From the NCBI GenBank assembly GCA_963681505.1, contig OY811971.1, positions 5,730,256-5,794,255 of the forward strand: 64,000 nt of DNA, written 5' to 3'. The stretch comes from Eunapius fragilis. Taxonomy: Eukaryota; Porifera; Demospongiae; Spongillida; Spongillidae. The stretch's first letter is position 1, and each line of letters begins with the position of its first letter. The notes under the pieces were generated by a model that saw nothing but the letters and a program-made list of their open reading frames with translations, made no database searches and had not been told where the DNA came from. Shown here in pieces: positions 1 through 13,500 of this stretch. The position numbers were made by a program, and so were the translations under genes.

Positions 1-1339
1 GAGGTATTTAACCCAGGGTACAGACCAACCCAACCGGTTATACTGCATCAGCTAAAGAGATTCTTAAAAGAGATTCTTCCTAATATACACCCAGGAAAAA
101 GAGCTGTGTGCGCGCGCGTGGTGTACTTGTCATGCGCAATCATGTGAAGATATAGGAACGGACCGTTAACTTACGCAGTCGTAGAAAACAGGTTGACACA
201 TGCCGAGTGCATCTTCGTAGGCCGATGAAAGAAATTTTCAAACGTTTTGAACCAGACGAGCATTTAGAAAACGACACGCTCCTCCCACTCACACACGCAC
301 CAGCACCAGCATAACTTGTTCTATAAGGGCGCACCCACCATTGGCATGTTATTAATCATCATTAGCTCTAAATAAGATTATTACGAAATTAACAAAAGTA
401 ATTAATTTTGTTGTTGATTCTTCTGCTCGCAAGATGAATGTGAAAAATAAAAGAATGCATTATTTATATATTTAAAAATAATCCTACTGCGTTCATGTTA
501 GAAAAAAATCAAATACGTTACATGCGTTTTCGATGTACAGGCGTCTATGGATGTCCGAAATTGCTGGACATGCCACATCCCTTGGAACATGACAAAGCAA
601 TCAAAAGCAAAGGTAGTAGTTTAAAAAGAAAATTAAAAGTCAGAGAGAAAGCAAACTTTTTGTAATCTTTTTTATCGTTATCAATGGTGTACATGCATGT
701 ACGTGTATCGATATGCTATTTTACCGAAATAGTTTGCCTCGTGACATTGTGTACAGCTATAGCCTGGCTCCAGTGACTATAAGGAAGGAGCGCATTCGCA
801 GCCAACACTGACTGGTGGACTTTTATACCACTGTATGGATTGATTTACATAAAGTACATGTTGCAATTGGGCGCTCCTATTCAAGCGCTATAGCGCTATA
901 CATCTCCACCCCGATACATATACAGCGGTGTTGCTTGTAAAACGATTTTCAATCAAATAACAATCCCAAAGTCACAATTTCATTTCAGTTCATATACTGT
1001 GCACTTCTGGAACATTTTGGACGAGCAAACCATCGGATGCCACTGATGTCGACCGGTCACTTGCCAGCTCGTAGATAGCATGCGGCAGACCAATGGTCCT
1101 CTCACTGAACACATCAAATGTTGTCTCAAGAGTTGTTGTAACAGTATCCTGTGTCAGAAAAGAAAAATAATAATCAGCGGACCTTTTATATTTTAAACCT
1201 CCCCCAAATTTTGGCCGTTTTCACCCACTTTACTCGCGGACGCGGTGTTAACAATGCTTTGTACGTCATTTCGAGGAAACTATCTCTTGCATGTCTGCTT
1301 GTGCACAAGATTATTTCCGCGACGAACAATCTGTGCAAT
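1..1339. other. Intergenic, no supported gene
   Basis: I see no splice-bounded coding exon, recognisable protein motif or tandem array here. The short open frames on both strands have no family resemblance. The stretch is AT-rich unique-looking sequence up to the inverted repeat arm that starts near 1,340. Confidence 0.5.
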
Positions 1340-1523
1340 TGATATGCCCACTCTACCATATGGAGCAAATGCAAATTTCTATGGCGGATCGAATCCATGA
1401 GTTATGACGCGCGCCTCTATACATGTACAGCATATAATTAAGAGAAAGTGTTATGAGAAAAATTGAAACAGCCTTTTTACATTTATCTGATAATTAATTC
1501 TGTGCTAAGGGTTTTTCAAATAG

Positions 1524-1556
<33 letters not shown>

Positions 1557-1755
1557 ATGGTGTGCATGTGCTTATGTGTGTACACGTGTATGTATGCAAT
1601 CAAGCCTCATCATTCAAACATGAATACAAAAGTACTTTGGTAATACCTAAGAGAGTACATAATCCAATACACGTAAATAGATGTCAATGCCATAATTGGT
1701 ACTGTGTTCTAAGAGATCTATTGCTAAACATAGATCATAGTAGTAAGAACTAGTA
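1340..1755 (-). pseudogene. Inverted partial copy of DDE transposase-derived gene, 3' end
   Basis: Read on the minus strand this segment matches the last exon and 3' flank of the transposase-derived gene at 6,941-8,899. Shared landmarks are the reverse complements of GTATTGGATTATGTACTCTC and of the CGCCATAGAAATTTGCA stretch near 9,160. A GT run at about 1,530-1,554 corresponds to the CA run at about 8,994-9,039 in the other copy. Only the C-terminal codons are present; the catalytic domain is absent, so it cannot encode a transposase. It is either a truncated second insertion or one arm of a local inverted duplication. Confidence 0.7.
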
Positions 1756-2813
1756 GCTCCTTCATCAGTGTACAGATTGCAAAACTAGAATCAAGATCAC
1801 TCGATTGATACTGCATGCCCTGACTGAAAACGTACGTTGGCAAAAGTAGTCAGCAAATAAAGGAAAGGATGGTGAAATAGTACATGTTTTTGGAAGTTCT
1901 AAGGGTAGAACGTACAACAAGTATATACGCGGGCAGACTGAATCACTCTAATTAGCTATAGCGAAAACATACAGACTCTTAATTGAGGAAGCGATTAAAA
2001 AGTGCATAATCTTAAATTCTGCCTCTCTTCGCTGCTATATCTTCGAACAAATCTGCATGTCATCAATTGTGTCGCCCAAGCGCAGCATTCTCTTCACTTG
2101 CAGTACTGGCGCCGTTTGGCTTGGCATTTTGCGCGTGCAGGCAGTTGCATGTTTCTATTAAAGTAGATGGACGTCCACTGTCATCGTTCATCCTCAACGA
2201 TCGAGCTGACACTAATTACGCTATCATCCATTGCTGTAGTGTGCTGCATGCATTTGATCTTGCGCTTGTTTACCCTTGTGTACTTCTACACAGCACGCAC
2301 CTTAATGTCTATTTGCATCGATGTGAACACCTGTGCACACTGTACGCACAGTATGCACTGGTGTTCACAGTTCATTTTTATAGCTCTGCATTATTTGATA
2401 CTGATGAGCAGTGTTCTGGATTTTTTTTTACACATTATGCATAAAAAGACTTGTGGATGGGTGCAATGGTAAAAATAATAATTTAATAACAGGTTATATT
2501 ATTAATCTACAAATCTTCAAAATCAGCTCGCGCGCACGCGATACATGTGTTTATGTTAGGTTACTTTTAAAACAATATACCATTCAATGAAGGTATTGGG
2601 GATCCACTTGAAACCATTCAGGATCAGATCAAGGACCCTTCTGTACCTATAGGGCAAAGAGTACGGCGCCGAAGGCGCCCTCGTTCACAAAGATGGCGGT
2701 TATTAAGGAAGAGGGGAGTTAGTTAGTTTCAATGAAGAGTGTCGGGATGGAGGGACGGGTGCAATTTGAGGGCGGATTCGGAGAGGGGGTGAAAAGTTGG
2801 GTCGGCGTAGCGC

Positions 2814-2847
<34 letters not shown>

Positions 2848-5060
2848 ACCCAAAGCCAGAAACCCAAATTATATCTCCTAACGACGCACTCTGCTCTTGT
2901 TAGAGGCTATAGTATAGAGGAGGAGCCAGGACTTTCAGGCTTAATGTTTAGCGTTGTTGAAAACTCGGCAAGCTTCCTTCTATAGGACCTTAAGAAATCT
3001 ACGCAGAATTTTCAGCAGACAGCTGGTATTACAGGAAGTGTTTCGAAGCAGGGATATAGCTATGGCTTTTTTAACGTCTTTACACGTACAGGTGTGAGCT
3101 TACAATCACAACAAGGCAGCGGTGGTACCAGCAGGCACGGACAAAGGAGGACGTGGCAAGGGATTTACAGTGAGTAACCAGTGACGATGTGCCAGACTAG
3201 TGAGAAAGGACAAGACACGCAGTTGAACAGAGCGCACACGACGTAATTTCTAATGAAGCCAGTGATGGAGAGTGCCTAGACTCAGATGAGGAGGAGGAAT
3301 TTGAAGCCAGGGCTACATGGGTGATTCAGGCTGAAGGAGATGTTAAACATGAACTAATCATCAGTAACAGTAGCCGCTGCAGGATGTGTGCATGGTAGGA
3401 TATATGATGAAGGTGTGGTCCAGTCCCCTTGTGAACATGGGAAGCCAGAAAGAAGGAAGCTTCTGAACTGTACCTGTTCCCCGTTTCAAAGCTTAGGTGT
3501 CTGATACTTCACTTGGAAGTTGTTGTACATGTGCCTGCAAATAAGAAGAGGCAGACAGCGTTGCAGAGGAGGAAGAGAAGCAACTAGTGTCGGATCTGCG
3601 GCAAATGATTAGCAAGTAGCAAAAACTAAGTGCTTTTTGGCTTATGCAATTTTGTCCTATTACATGGTGTTTCCTTACATAATGATTTACAATAATAACC
3701 ACTGATACAAAATTAATGTCAAGATAAACATTGTCAGCAATTACCAGTCATCAGTACCACACAACATAGTACAGTGTGCACAGGTGTGCACACTGTACCT
3801 AAAATGCATCAGTGCTCTGCATACACTAATCAAATTAAGATGATCCAAGATGAGGTACATAGGCCTTAATGCCCTCTATCATCACTGTGATTTACTATTT
3901 TTTATCATGTTCCCCCGATGCAAAATTCAATTTAAAGTGCCAATAAAAGTAAAGCGTGAAAGAATAAAAGCAACGCTATTGTGGTTCACTCTCATGTCTC
4001 ATCGTATAGGCCGAGAACATGTAGTTACTATCTGAAATTGCGCGGGCATGTTATAGAGGTTGCGTAGTAACCGTATGTTAGAACAGGTACCGGTGATAGA
4101 TTATATATGCAACATTTGGTAAAACAGCCGATAAAAAAAGAGGAGCTAGGAGGTAGACCAACTGTTCATCTGGCAAATGAATAGCGAGACGAATAATCAG
4201 CCCGTGATTTTTCACAGGGACACGCTAGTATTATATATAAAACATGGCCTGATCTGATCTTCCTTAGTGGTGTAACACAATGAGGAAGTTATGCAGCAAA
4301 GTGTGCATACCTGTTCACAGTTCGGATGCAAATAGACATTAAAGCACAAATGTTGTTTCTATATAGTGTGGATCATTTCTCAGCAAGTGCGCAAACATTA
4401 TGCAATAAAACATAAGTACTTAATGCACAAGTTATATGTTTAAAGTATGACTAGGACAACTGACATAAAGAAAACAATCAAGTGTTTTAGATTTTCTTGT
4501 CTATTGTACGTTGATGACTAATGTCATTGTGATCAGCCATAAGAAAAACTAGAAAAGTATTGTTGCAACTACGTGTTCTTAAATGGTTAAAACAATTGAA
4601 ACTGAGGTAACAGTTTAAAATGCTGTTTTAGCAGTATTAACAGTTATGGAAAAATAAATTAAACTGTTGTTAAAGTACAGCTATTTTAAACGATTATTTA
4701 ACTTTATACCTGTACAGTTTAACGAAACTTGTCATTTCAACTGTACAAAAATTACATCAATTTCACTAAAGTCTAGTTGAAACATGCAAATCCAATGTAC
4801 CAATAACATTGTACAATAGATACAACTAGCAACTGTAGTTTTAACCAATGATATTTATTTGTGTTTTTTGAAAATTAAAATGGTCTGCAATTGCTGCAGT
4901 GATCCGTATTGAAGTATACAGACGTTCTTAAATCAGGATTTTGCCTTTGAGGTTAAACATGAACACTACAAAAAATAGCACCAATTTAGAATACATGCAC
5001 TCAGTTCATCCTTCAGATTCGTTGTATTGAATTATCTGGAGTAAGTTACCTTAAAAAGTA
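1756..5060. other. Intergenic, with poly(C) tract and small palindrome
   Basis: No gene is supported. The stretch holds a poly(C) run of about 28 bases near 2,815-2,842 and a near-perfect 13-base palindrome (3,769-3,781 with 3,786-3,798, arm GTACAGTGTGCAC, 4-base loop). A short inverted similarity links 2,297-2,350 with 4,305-4,350, sharing TTAATGTCTATTTGCATC on opposite strands. Short frames around 2,067-2,472 and 3,100-3,480 resemble no family I know and could be decayed repeats. Confidence 0.4.
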
Positions 5061-5063
5061 CTT

Positions 5064-6347
5064 TTGGAGCAACAGATTTCCGACCAATACTTTGGTATAC
5101 GCCTCTTATTTATCCTGCCAGTGGAAGCTCCTCCACCATGTCTTTCTCAATTACACCTTCCTCCATTATACTCCCAACTTCTTCTGCCTGCTCATCGTCC
5201 AGTTCCTTCCTCTGCATCTTCTCTATTATCAGCTGTGAAGTCAATCTCCACACACAATAGACTTGTTGTCTAAGAGCCCTTAACAGCCTCCCTAGTAAAT
5301 GACTTGACATACACTCCAATACCCAACCACAACATTCCCTTCTTGCCATAGTAGGAGCTAGTTTCCACCCTGACCAAACCCCTTTGCAAGGAACTTCTGC
5401 TTGAAATAAAAAACTATTTGTAAGCTGTGCTGGAGTCCGTTTGTGCTACAGCCAGCATCATATGGTGTGCTTGCTGGGCAGCTAGCATGGCATGTGCAAT
5501 GTAATGATAGGAGCGATGCTCACACTGGTATATAGTCTGTAACACATTGGTAATCTCAGCCTGCGTGTTTGGGTCTTCACCTAGCTTGGCTAGGGCTACA
5601 GACCTAAGCTTATCGTAGACATGAAGGTGCATAGGCACTCCAATTGACCACCTGGTTTAGGATCTACAATCAGATGCTAGGTCCAGTTAAAAGACTGGAG
5701 GGTGTAGTAGCACAATCAATCATTGTCAGTTCCACCACTAATCTCATTGCCTGTGCAAATACTTGGAGCCGTGTTCATTCAGTATCCACAAATTCATCTT
5801 GTGTGGCTGACGTGTCAAACAGATCAGGTTGTGACAGCAAGTCTTCCATACAGTCTGCACCACTCAGCTTCGTGGTCCTAAGGCTGGTGAAATTGCTCAG
5901 TCATTGCTTCTGATGATGCGTCTGCTCCATTTCCTTGCATGCACTGCATACCTATAGCTCAAGAATGCGAACCACTCGGAGCGAAGGTGATGCAGATCAT
6001 TGCACAAGGTATCATCTAATATCAGACAGGGGTGCAAGTACATCAATGACTCTATCAATGATTTTAAAATTGTCTGTGGAAGTTTACCTTGATGTAATCC
6101 ACCGCAGTAAGTACCTCTTACTGGTTTCCACCACTAATGTGCCTGACAATGGTGTAGAACTATGTCTGGCCGATGGGTGACTTTCAGGCATTGCTTCCCT
6201 TTGATTCAAAAGATAGCCCAGCTGCAACATCATGCTTGAGGACCAGTAACCTCGTTGCAAAAGTGTAATCCAACCCCTTCCACCTTTGCTTCCTGTTAGG
6301 AGAGTGCTTTTTGGATTGCCAGGCAAGACGAATGATATTGTCATCAC
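5064..6347 (-). pseudogene. Decayed coding-like region, unknown family
   Basis: Several minus-strand segments read like protein rather than random sequence. One around 5,414-5,638 contains KLGEDPNTQAEITNVLQTIY and continues through a helix-rich, alanine- and histidine-rich stretch. Another at 5,110-5,349 is rich in acidic and basic residues, with EELPLAG at its end. Between about 5,700 and 5,930 the minus strand again gives coding-like text, but stops and frame changes interrupt it. I do not recognise the family. A dead transposon protein or a host gene relic is possible. There is no start codon or splice structure I trust. Confidence 0.25.
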
Positions 6348-6940
6348 TAGATAAAGCCTACAGCAAAGGTGACAAAATCCCTTCGCACATGTGATTGGAT
6401 CTGGCCATACTCCTGAATAACATAAATTTGTATTTATTTTTATAGTTCATTTTTGCTTGAGCGATGCCATATTATTTATTAATTTACAAATAATTTATTA
6501 CAACAAGTTGGAATACACAAAACAATAGCTCAGATATAGATTAAGTCAACAAACTAAACATAACTCTAAATTTTCGACACTGGTACCTTAGCAATATTTC
6601 TTCCTGTACCGTGATACTTACAAAACATGTATTAGCATACCAAAAATTATTTCATGCTTTTGTGCAAAAGTTTGGCATTTTATGTTAACTCTGTTACAAC
6701 TACGATATTGTGTATTGTGCGTAACTATGTTGAGGTTGCACTTATAGTTCTTTGATTTCTATTTCTTTAGTTCACTGTGGTAAACATTTTTGCCAGCCAG
6801 CACTCTGAAGGCATGTAATCACCACGACGATCACCACTACCATCACCGCCACCGTCCCCCCGCATCCCCATTATGTTTTATTGGTCAAATGTATAGTGTA
6901 GTTATGCTTACGTGCACTATGAACATGCTTCTTGTTTCAC

Positions 6941-8899
6941 AGGTGTCTATTAGCAGCTAATAATAATGCTGCAGCTGATCTTGTTGCAGAGGCTCTGGCT
7001 CTGTTAAATGCTGCACAGAATGATGCGGAAACCAATCACAACGTCCAATTACAGAGAAATGGGGCACCTGGACGACCAAAATATGTAATTGATTCAGTTC
7101 AGCTAGAAAACATGCTGATGCTGCACTTCAAAGTTCCTCAAATAGCGATGTTGTGTTTGGAGTGTTGGTACGCACAATTAGGAGAAGAATGAATGAGATC
7201 AGGCTCCATGTTTCTGACTTATACTCTCCAATATGTGATGATGAGTTAGATGCTGTTGTCAGTGATATTATTCAGCGCTTTCCTAATTGTGGGTACCGAT
7301 TGATGGAAGGTCATTTGAGAAGTTTAAACATTCGCGTACAGCAACAAAGAATTAATAAGGGATTCTTTCCATCGGATTGCACCTGAAAGCATTGCTGTAC
7401 GATGGAACGAAACAATTGTTCGCCGTGCCTATTGTGTTAGTTCCCCACTGGCACTGTGGCATATTGATGGAAACCATAAACTAATAAGGTATGTTTATGT
7501 ATATTGGAGTATGTGCAACTCCAGTTTTGTGAGAATTGAACCGTTAAAAACTTTTCAGACAGCATTGTTGGAACAATCCCAATTAATTTTCTGTGCTGTT
7601 GTACAATTGGTGGGTTTACTAAATTTACTTCTGAACTTATAGTTCAGGGATTTAACATCTATTCTCTTACCCAGCTCCTTCTATACATCATTGTTTAACC
7701 AATCTTACAATTTTGCATGCACATAAAGCATGTAAGTAACAAAAATGTCATTTTTATGGAATTTAAAAAAATAGGTTTATGAATAGAAATACAGCCTGAG
7801 TCACAGACTAGCACTATGCACAATTTCAACTTGACAAGCTTTAGGGATTATAAAAATTTCTTTTTACATGTGACTGAGGGATAATATTGCTTGGTTTTGG
7901 TGGTGATTTCCTTTGACACATGTATTTGACCTTTAATTAGATGGAGGTTTGTCATACATGGGGGAATTGATGGATACAGTCGGATTCCAGTATATCTTCA
8001 TTGTAGTGATAACAATGTATCTCAGACTGTACTAAGCCTTTTTTTGCAAGCGGTTCAGCAGTATGGTTTACCACTTCGCGTCAGATCTGATAAGGGTAGG
8101 GAAAATGTGAAGGTTTCGTGGTACATGCTAACCCATCCACAATGTGGGCCAAATCGAGGTTCAATGTTGGTTGGAAGAAGTGTACATAATCAGCGCATAG
8201 AGCGTCTATGGAGGGATGTCTATATTGGTGTAACCAAAATGTACCATGACCTTTTTCTCTACATGGAAGCTATCAATATTCTAGACCCTACTAGTGAAGC
8301 TCATCTCTTCTGTCTCCATTTTGTTTACCTACCACGAATCAATAATCACCTCCACCAGTGGAAAGGAGCCTGGATCCAACACCCCTTACGTACTGCTGGC
8401 AATTTAAGTCCATTGCAACTGTGGATGCATGGAAGGGACGTATCAACAAGAGTAAGAACATAATTCTCATGTTGATGAGGTAAGTTATATAATCGCTTGT
8501 TATTCATGCATTATTTACCATCTACAGTTGTTTGAATGTTCACTTATAGAAATTAACAATCTATCATAATGTTTGTTAATTTTAGTATTGTTTAATAGCC
8601 ATGTCTTATTAACAAATCTAGGTTAGGTTAATGTGAGGAAAAAATACTTTAGTACTGAATGTATGTACAGCATGATACTTACAGTGCATGGCTTTTCAAC
8701 ACAGCGTTTTTGAATTGATTATGGAGGACCCTTGCCTGAAGAAGATGACAGAGAAGATGCAATTGTGGTTCCTAGAATTAATCATGGAATATCTAGTTCT
8801 GACTACTATGATCTATGTTTAGCAATAGATCCATTACAACACAGTACCAATTATGGCATTGACATCTATTTACGTGTATTGGATTATGTACTCTCTTAG
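6941..8899 (+). pseudogene. DDE (rve-like) transposase-derived gene, decayed, intron-bearing
   Basis: This belongs to the animal family of integrase-core proteins typified by [27 protein letters not shown] and a C-terminal NYGIDIY motif. In order: an acceptor (TTTCACAG) at 6,940; a resolvase-like helix-turn-helix near 7,130-7,200; WHIDGNHK near 7,460, carrying the first catalytic Asp; an intron from about 7,490 (GTATGT) to about 7,940 (AATTAG); the second Asp in VRSDKGREN near 8,085; the Glu in RIERLWRD near 8,200; a donor (GTAAGTT) near 8,480; and a final C-terminal stretch ending with a stop at 8,899. The exon at about 7,940-8,463 is open, but the 5' exon and the 3' part need more than one frame, so several small breaks exist and no full protein is encoded. 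Retained introns show it is not a processed copy. Whether the family counts as a plain DNA transposon (for example IS3EU-like) or a domesticated gene I cannot decide. No terminal repeats are evident. Confidence 0.75.
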
Positions 8900-8990
8900 G
8901 TATTACCAAAGTACTTTTGTATTCATGTTTGAATGTAATTTTATTGAAGCTTGATGGCATTCATACATGTGTACACATAAGCAAATGCAG

Positions 8991-9024
<34 letters not shown>

Positions 9025-9187
9025 GCACACACACACACAATTAAACACTATCAGACATCTATAAAGGCTGTTGCAATTTTTCTCATAATACGCAATTAAC
9101 ATTACATGTAGAGAGCGGAACAGGCACGCGTCATACCTCATGATGCAATCCGCCATAGAAATTTGCAATTGCTCATCGTAGTAGTGG
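8778..9187 (+). repeat. Arm of inverted repeat (partner 1,340-1,755)
   Basis: This arm covers the C-terminal codons and 3' flank of the transposase-derived gene plus a CA microsatellite at about 8,994-9,039, and pairs in inverted orientation with 1,340-1,755. Similarity stops abruptly at about 9,187 on this side and 1,340 on the other, suggesting that this is an element boundary. Confidence 0.65.
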
Positions 9188-9349
9188 GTAAATCATTAAC
9201 AGGGACCTAAGGGGGCGTGGTACGTTAGATTTCATAACTGTTTGTCGCTAAGCGAGTGTTAGAAGCTCTATTACGCTAATAATAACAACCACATTCTGTT
9301 GTCTCTTCACATTATTCTAATTTGAACCCTATTTTACGGGGTGGAAGGG

Positions 9350-9351
9350 GT

Positions 9352-9382
<31 letters not shown>

Positions 9383-9460
9383 CGTAGAGTTGCGCTATAG
9401 CTCGGGGAGGGGGGGAGCCTAGGCCTTCCGGCCCCCCTCCTCCCCCCCCCCCCCCCCCCT
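9350..9460. repeat. Poly(G) and poly(C) tracts
   Basis: A run of about 30 G, interrupted once at most, is followed within 60 bases by a C-rich run. Such tracts can form G-quadruplexes and are prone to length errors in assembly, so their exact length should not be trusted. Confidence 0.8.
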
Positions 9461-9567
9461 CCCCTCCAAGGGGCCGCCTATGGCTCTATGCTCGCTTCTA
9501 GTGAGCCTCCAAATGTACGTCAAAGAGATCTAATTAAGCGGCGATAGAAATAAAAATGTACGTAAAC

Positions 9568-10213
9568 ACAATTTTTAAGTGACACAATTTTTAAGTGACA
9601 CAATTTTTAAATGACACAATTTTTAAGTGACACAACTTTTAAGTGACACAATTTTTAAGTGACACAATTTTTAAGTGACACAACTTTTAAGTGACACAAT
9701 TTTTAAGTGACACAATTTTTAAGTGACACAACTTTTAAGTGATACAATTTTAAGTGACACAATTTTTAAGTGGCACAAATTAGTGTCACGTCAAAAATGT
9801 GTCACATAAAAAAAGTGTACCATTTGAAAAAAGTGTGCTATTTCAAAAATGTGTCACATAAAAATAGTGCATCTTTTGAAAAAAGTATGCAATTTCAAAA
9901 ATGTGAATTTTGGCACGGATTCCACACCATAATTTTTAAGTGACACAATTTTTAAGTGACACAACTTTTAAGTGACACAATTTTTAAGTGACACAATTTT
10001 TAAGTGACACAACTTTTAAGTGACACAATTTTTAAGTGACACAATTTTTAAGTGGCACAAATTAGTGTCACGTCAAAAATGTGTCACATAAAAAAAGTGT
10101 ATCATTTGAAAAAAGTGTGCTATTTCAAAAATGTGTCACATAAAAATAGTGCATCTTTTGAAAAAAGTATGCAATTTCAAAAATGTGAATTTTGGCACGG
10201 ATTCCACACCATA
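9568..10213. repeat. Higher-order tandem repeat: 16-bp minisatellite plus 160-bp block, twice
   Basis: A 16-bp unit (TTTTTAAGTGACACAA with one-base variants) is repeated about a dozen times, followed by a block of about 160 bp that ends GGCACGGATTCCACACCAT near 9,930. The whole arrangement is then repeated with a shorter array, ending near 10,213. The 160-bp block contains TGTGTCAC motifs that are the reverse complement of the GTGACACA core, giving local foldback potential. Confidence 0.85.
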
Positions 10214-10543
10214 TCCCCGGGTGTGAACACAAATTTATTTGCACCGCGAACGCATGTATGGCATGTCAGTCCATCATGATGACGTATTACTTGAATCTAA
10301 ATATACGACAGTATACGCGCGTCCGCGCCGCAGAAATTGCCGGAACGCCCAGCCCCCGCCCCTGTAGAGTGCGTACGTACACAAGAATGCCCAAGCAGGC
10401 TGCGGGTTCAGCGCATTATTAAACGGATGCATGCACTCTATATCTATTATTATAGCAGCGGGACTAATGATTAAACGTTAATATACAATGTCAACTACTT
10501 TCTCAGCCCGCTCACGCGCACTTAAACTTGGAACTGGAGGGAA

Positions 10544-13500
10544 TCAGACGCGTCGCCGTTGTAAAACCACCGCATCGATTGCTTTCAGGACGCCTCTGTT
10601 CTTCACCATCTTCACGTGGTCAACACCAGGAAACACCCCGGACACAACGGATTGCCGCTGTTCATCTTTCCACTTCAAACACACCTCAGCGCTCCGTCGA
10701 TTTACGGTCCCGTCACCATCACCGTTAATCACCTTTGTGGGGGCAGAGTCAGGAAACCCCGAGCCATATATAAAGCTCTCCGGTGTATCGACCCCGGCTC
10801 CGTAAAAGCAGTATACGGGAACGTTTGGCGGAGGGAACCCAGCATTGATTTCTGCGACTCTAGAGTAGATGCTGAAGCCGTCCGGGTAGCCCATGTCGTT
10901 AAACAGCGCTTGGTAATCATTAGTCGTGTAGGTCCGTTTTGGTGTGGTTACGATGATTTTATTACCCCAGACGGACGGCTTTGGGAGTAACAGTGTCGTG
11001 CTCGGAAACGTACGGGCGGCGTTCCTAAATTTGAGAGCAATATCCGGAGGAAAATTGCATATATCGCTTAGAGTCGACAGCTCACTCAGGACCTCTCCGG
11101 ATATTTCTGATTTCAGTGCTAAACTCCCTCCGGACCACGCTCCGGCAAGGGTGACGAAGGCGTTGATGTACTTGTCTTTCCAGACCTGTGTTACGACGTC
11201 GTTGAGGAAATGTAGCGTTATAGGACCTCCCATGCTGTGGGCTACCACGGTGACCTTCCTGCCGCCTCCATCATTGTACATACGTTCCACCAGTGCCTTG
11301 ACCTGGTTGTAGTAGCCGCTTGCTTGGAGCTGACCTGCATGTGTGGTAGAGAGAGAGTCACGTGATGATGTAAACGTATGTGTTCAGCAGAGAAATATAA
11401 AAATCACATGCAGCTGGCAGGAAAAAAAAATTACGATTGCTTGTCGACTGGGTACGATGATTTAAAAATTTTATTGGATCCGTTTTCACTGCCACGATCA
11501 CATCAGTACATCTTCGAATTCCAAACGAGGGGCATCAAGTAGACTTTCTAATTTGACCATTGACATTTATTACTTGGCGAGAAAGAAAAAGACCACGCGG
11601 AGTTACCCTAGGTGTTCAAAATTCTTCATCCGTAAGCGGAGTTCGAAAATTGATACATATCTAGGGCCGAAACTAACATAGGGCACATAGAGAAGTCGCC
11701 CATATATATTGGTGGTTATCTTGGAAGCGTTGTATTTCAAATTGAATACCTTCGACAATACGGGGGGGGGGGGGGGGGGGGGGGGAATTAGTCTGGATTC
11801 AAATTTTACAATCACTAATTATAATATTAATATTAAGCCAAAAGTAAAAATACTATCACGGCTTTAACTGCAATTGTTACTTTTCGAAACCTTTTCCGAT
11901 CACGTGTCTAACCAACAGCACCTCAGCCCCTCCCAAACCGAGCGGGTGCGCATCAATTAGATGGGGATGGGTATCGAGGGTGAGTTCATAACAATTGTGT
12001 GAGTATACGCGGGAGTAGGAAGCCGGCATTAGGCGATTTTTCAAATTGGAAGGAACATACATATACTTTGTGTATGGTGCATGAGCGTTATCTTTCTCTT
12101 GAGAATAGTTATTGGGACCGTTCACAACAAAATTTCGTGACCCAAATAATATAAAAATCCGTTGCTATAACGTCCGAATTAAACGCCTATTTTCAAGACA
12201 TCATAATATACCATTTCTCAATATCACAATTCATTGTGGAGTCTTTTATTTGCTCCGTGCCAGTAATATACAACGCCCGGCACTCCACAGGGTTTGAACC
12301 TGCCATAACTTCCCGCAGGATCTAATCAAATCGCTTCAAATGCTAATTCGGTTTCTAGGTATAGAGAGGTCCCGTACCAATTGATTTGTTAATTCTGTTC
12401 GTTAATTTTTACGGAGATATAGCTGTGTAAAGTGCGTGCACGGTTTCCCGCCAGATTCGCACCAATGATTTAGGCCTCGTATGTTACATTGAGCGGTTTA
12501 ACCACTGTGGCATTTAAATCACTGGCGCGAAACGACCGGGAAAGTTTGCATAGAACACTGCATGCAAGCAGACATGAAGTTCCTTACTTGGTGACAGCCT
12601 CCAGTCGTAGGGCGCTGATCGTAAGGTCTTGCCCTTAACATATCCGAGGTCAGTGAAATGTTCGACGAAGGTGTGAAAGTATTCTCCAACTGGTAGCTGC
12701 AAGGGACAAGATGCCTCTAGAGGTGCGGACACCAGGTATTCCACTTTGCATGTGTCACCAAAGCCTGACGTTTTTATTGCAAGTCCTGGCTGGTTTTGAA
12801 AACTTTGCGTTGATGGATTATAGACAAGCCTTTAGTGCAAAAAGGTAAATGTGTAATGAAAGTAACTGAGTGCACATACCAGCATGCAGTGTCCATCCGA
12901 ATATACACCTCCCTCCTCATGCCCGCAGTACGTACAGCACTACCCCTTAAGCAACACATATAGAGATTACGTCATGCGCATTGTACCCACCTGTACACAT
13001 GCGGTTTTTAATTGAGCTAGCCATGAATGGAAACTAAATAATCTAATCTTATAGTGAGAATAAAAATGATAGACATGCAAATGGAAATAATATATGCATG
13101 GAATGTTAAAGCCAAAAATATTATGATGAATAAAGAAATTCCATCATTTAAACAACCAGATGATATAAAAGTATAATTCGCATGAAAATGTATGGCAGTT
13201 GGACTGAGGTGGATAAGCAACTTATTTAAAAAAAAAGAACGAACGCCACGCTGTATTAAACATGCACAACTAGCTGATCAATGTCATATATGTACTTACG
13301 ACAAATCTTTTATAACCGAGTTTGCATTGAAACAAAGACCCGTTCCAACCCATAGTCCTTTCCATAAACACAGGCCTGACAACGACTTGCACGGCGTTTC
13401 TTTTTTGTATAGCTGTGACCCCTGTATCCCTGGTACTATGAAATAGAAAGACATTACTGAAATTGATTAATTTTCTAACGAGACAGTTTCGTCAGATTGT

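Noticed and set aside
10944-11312. Plus-strand open frames opposite the phospholipase gene
   Set aside because: They are antisense shadows of exon 4; the minus strand has the catalytic motifs and correct splicing.
13192-13446. Plus-strand frame of 84 codons
   Set aside because: It lies opposite exon 2 of the phospholipase gene, which carries VPGIQGSQL and joins both neighbours in phase.
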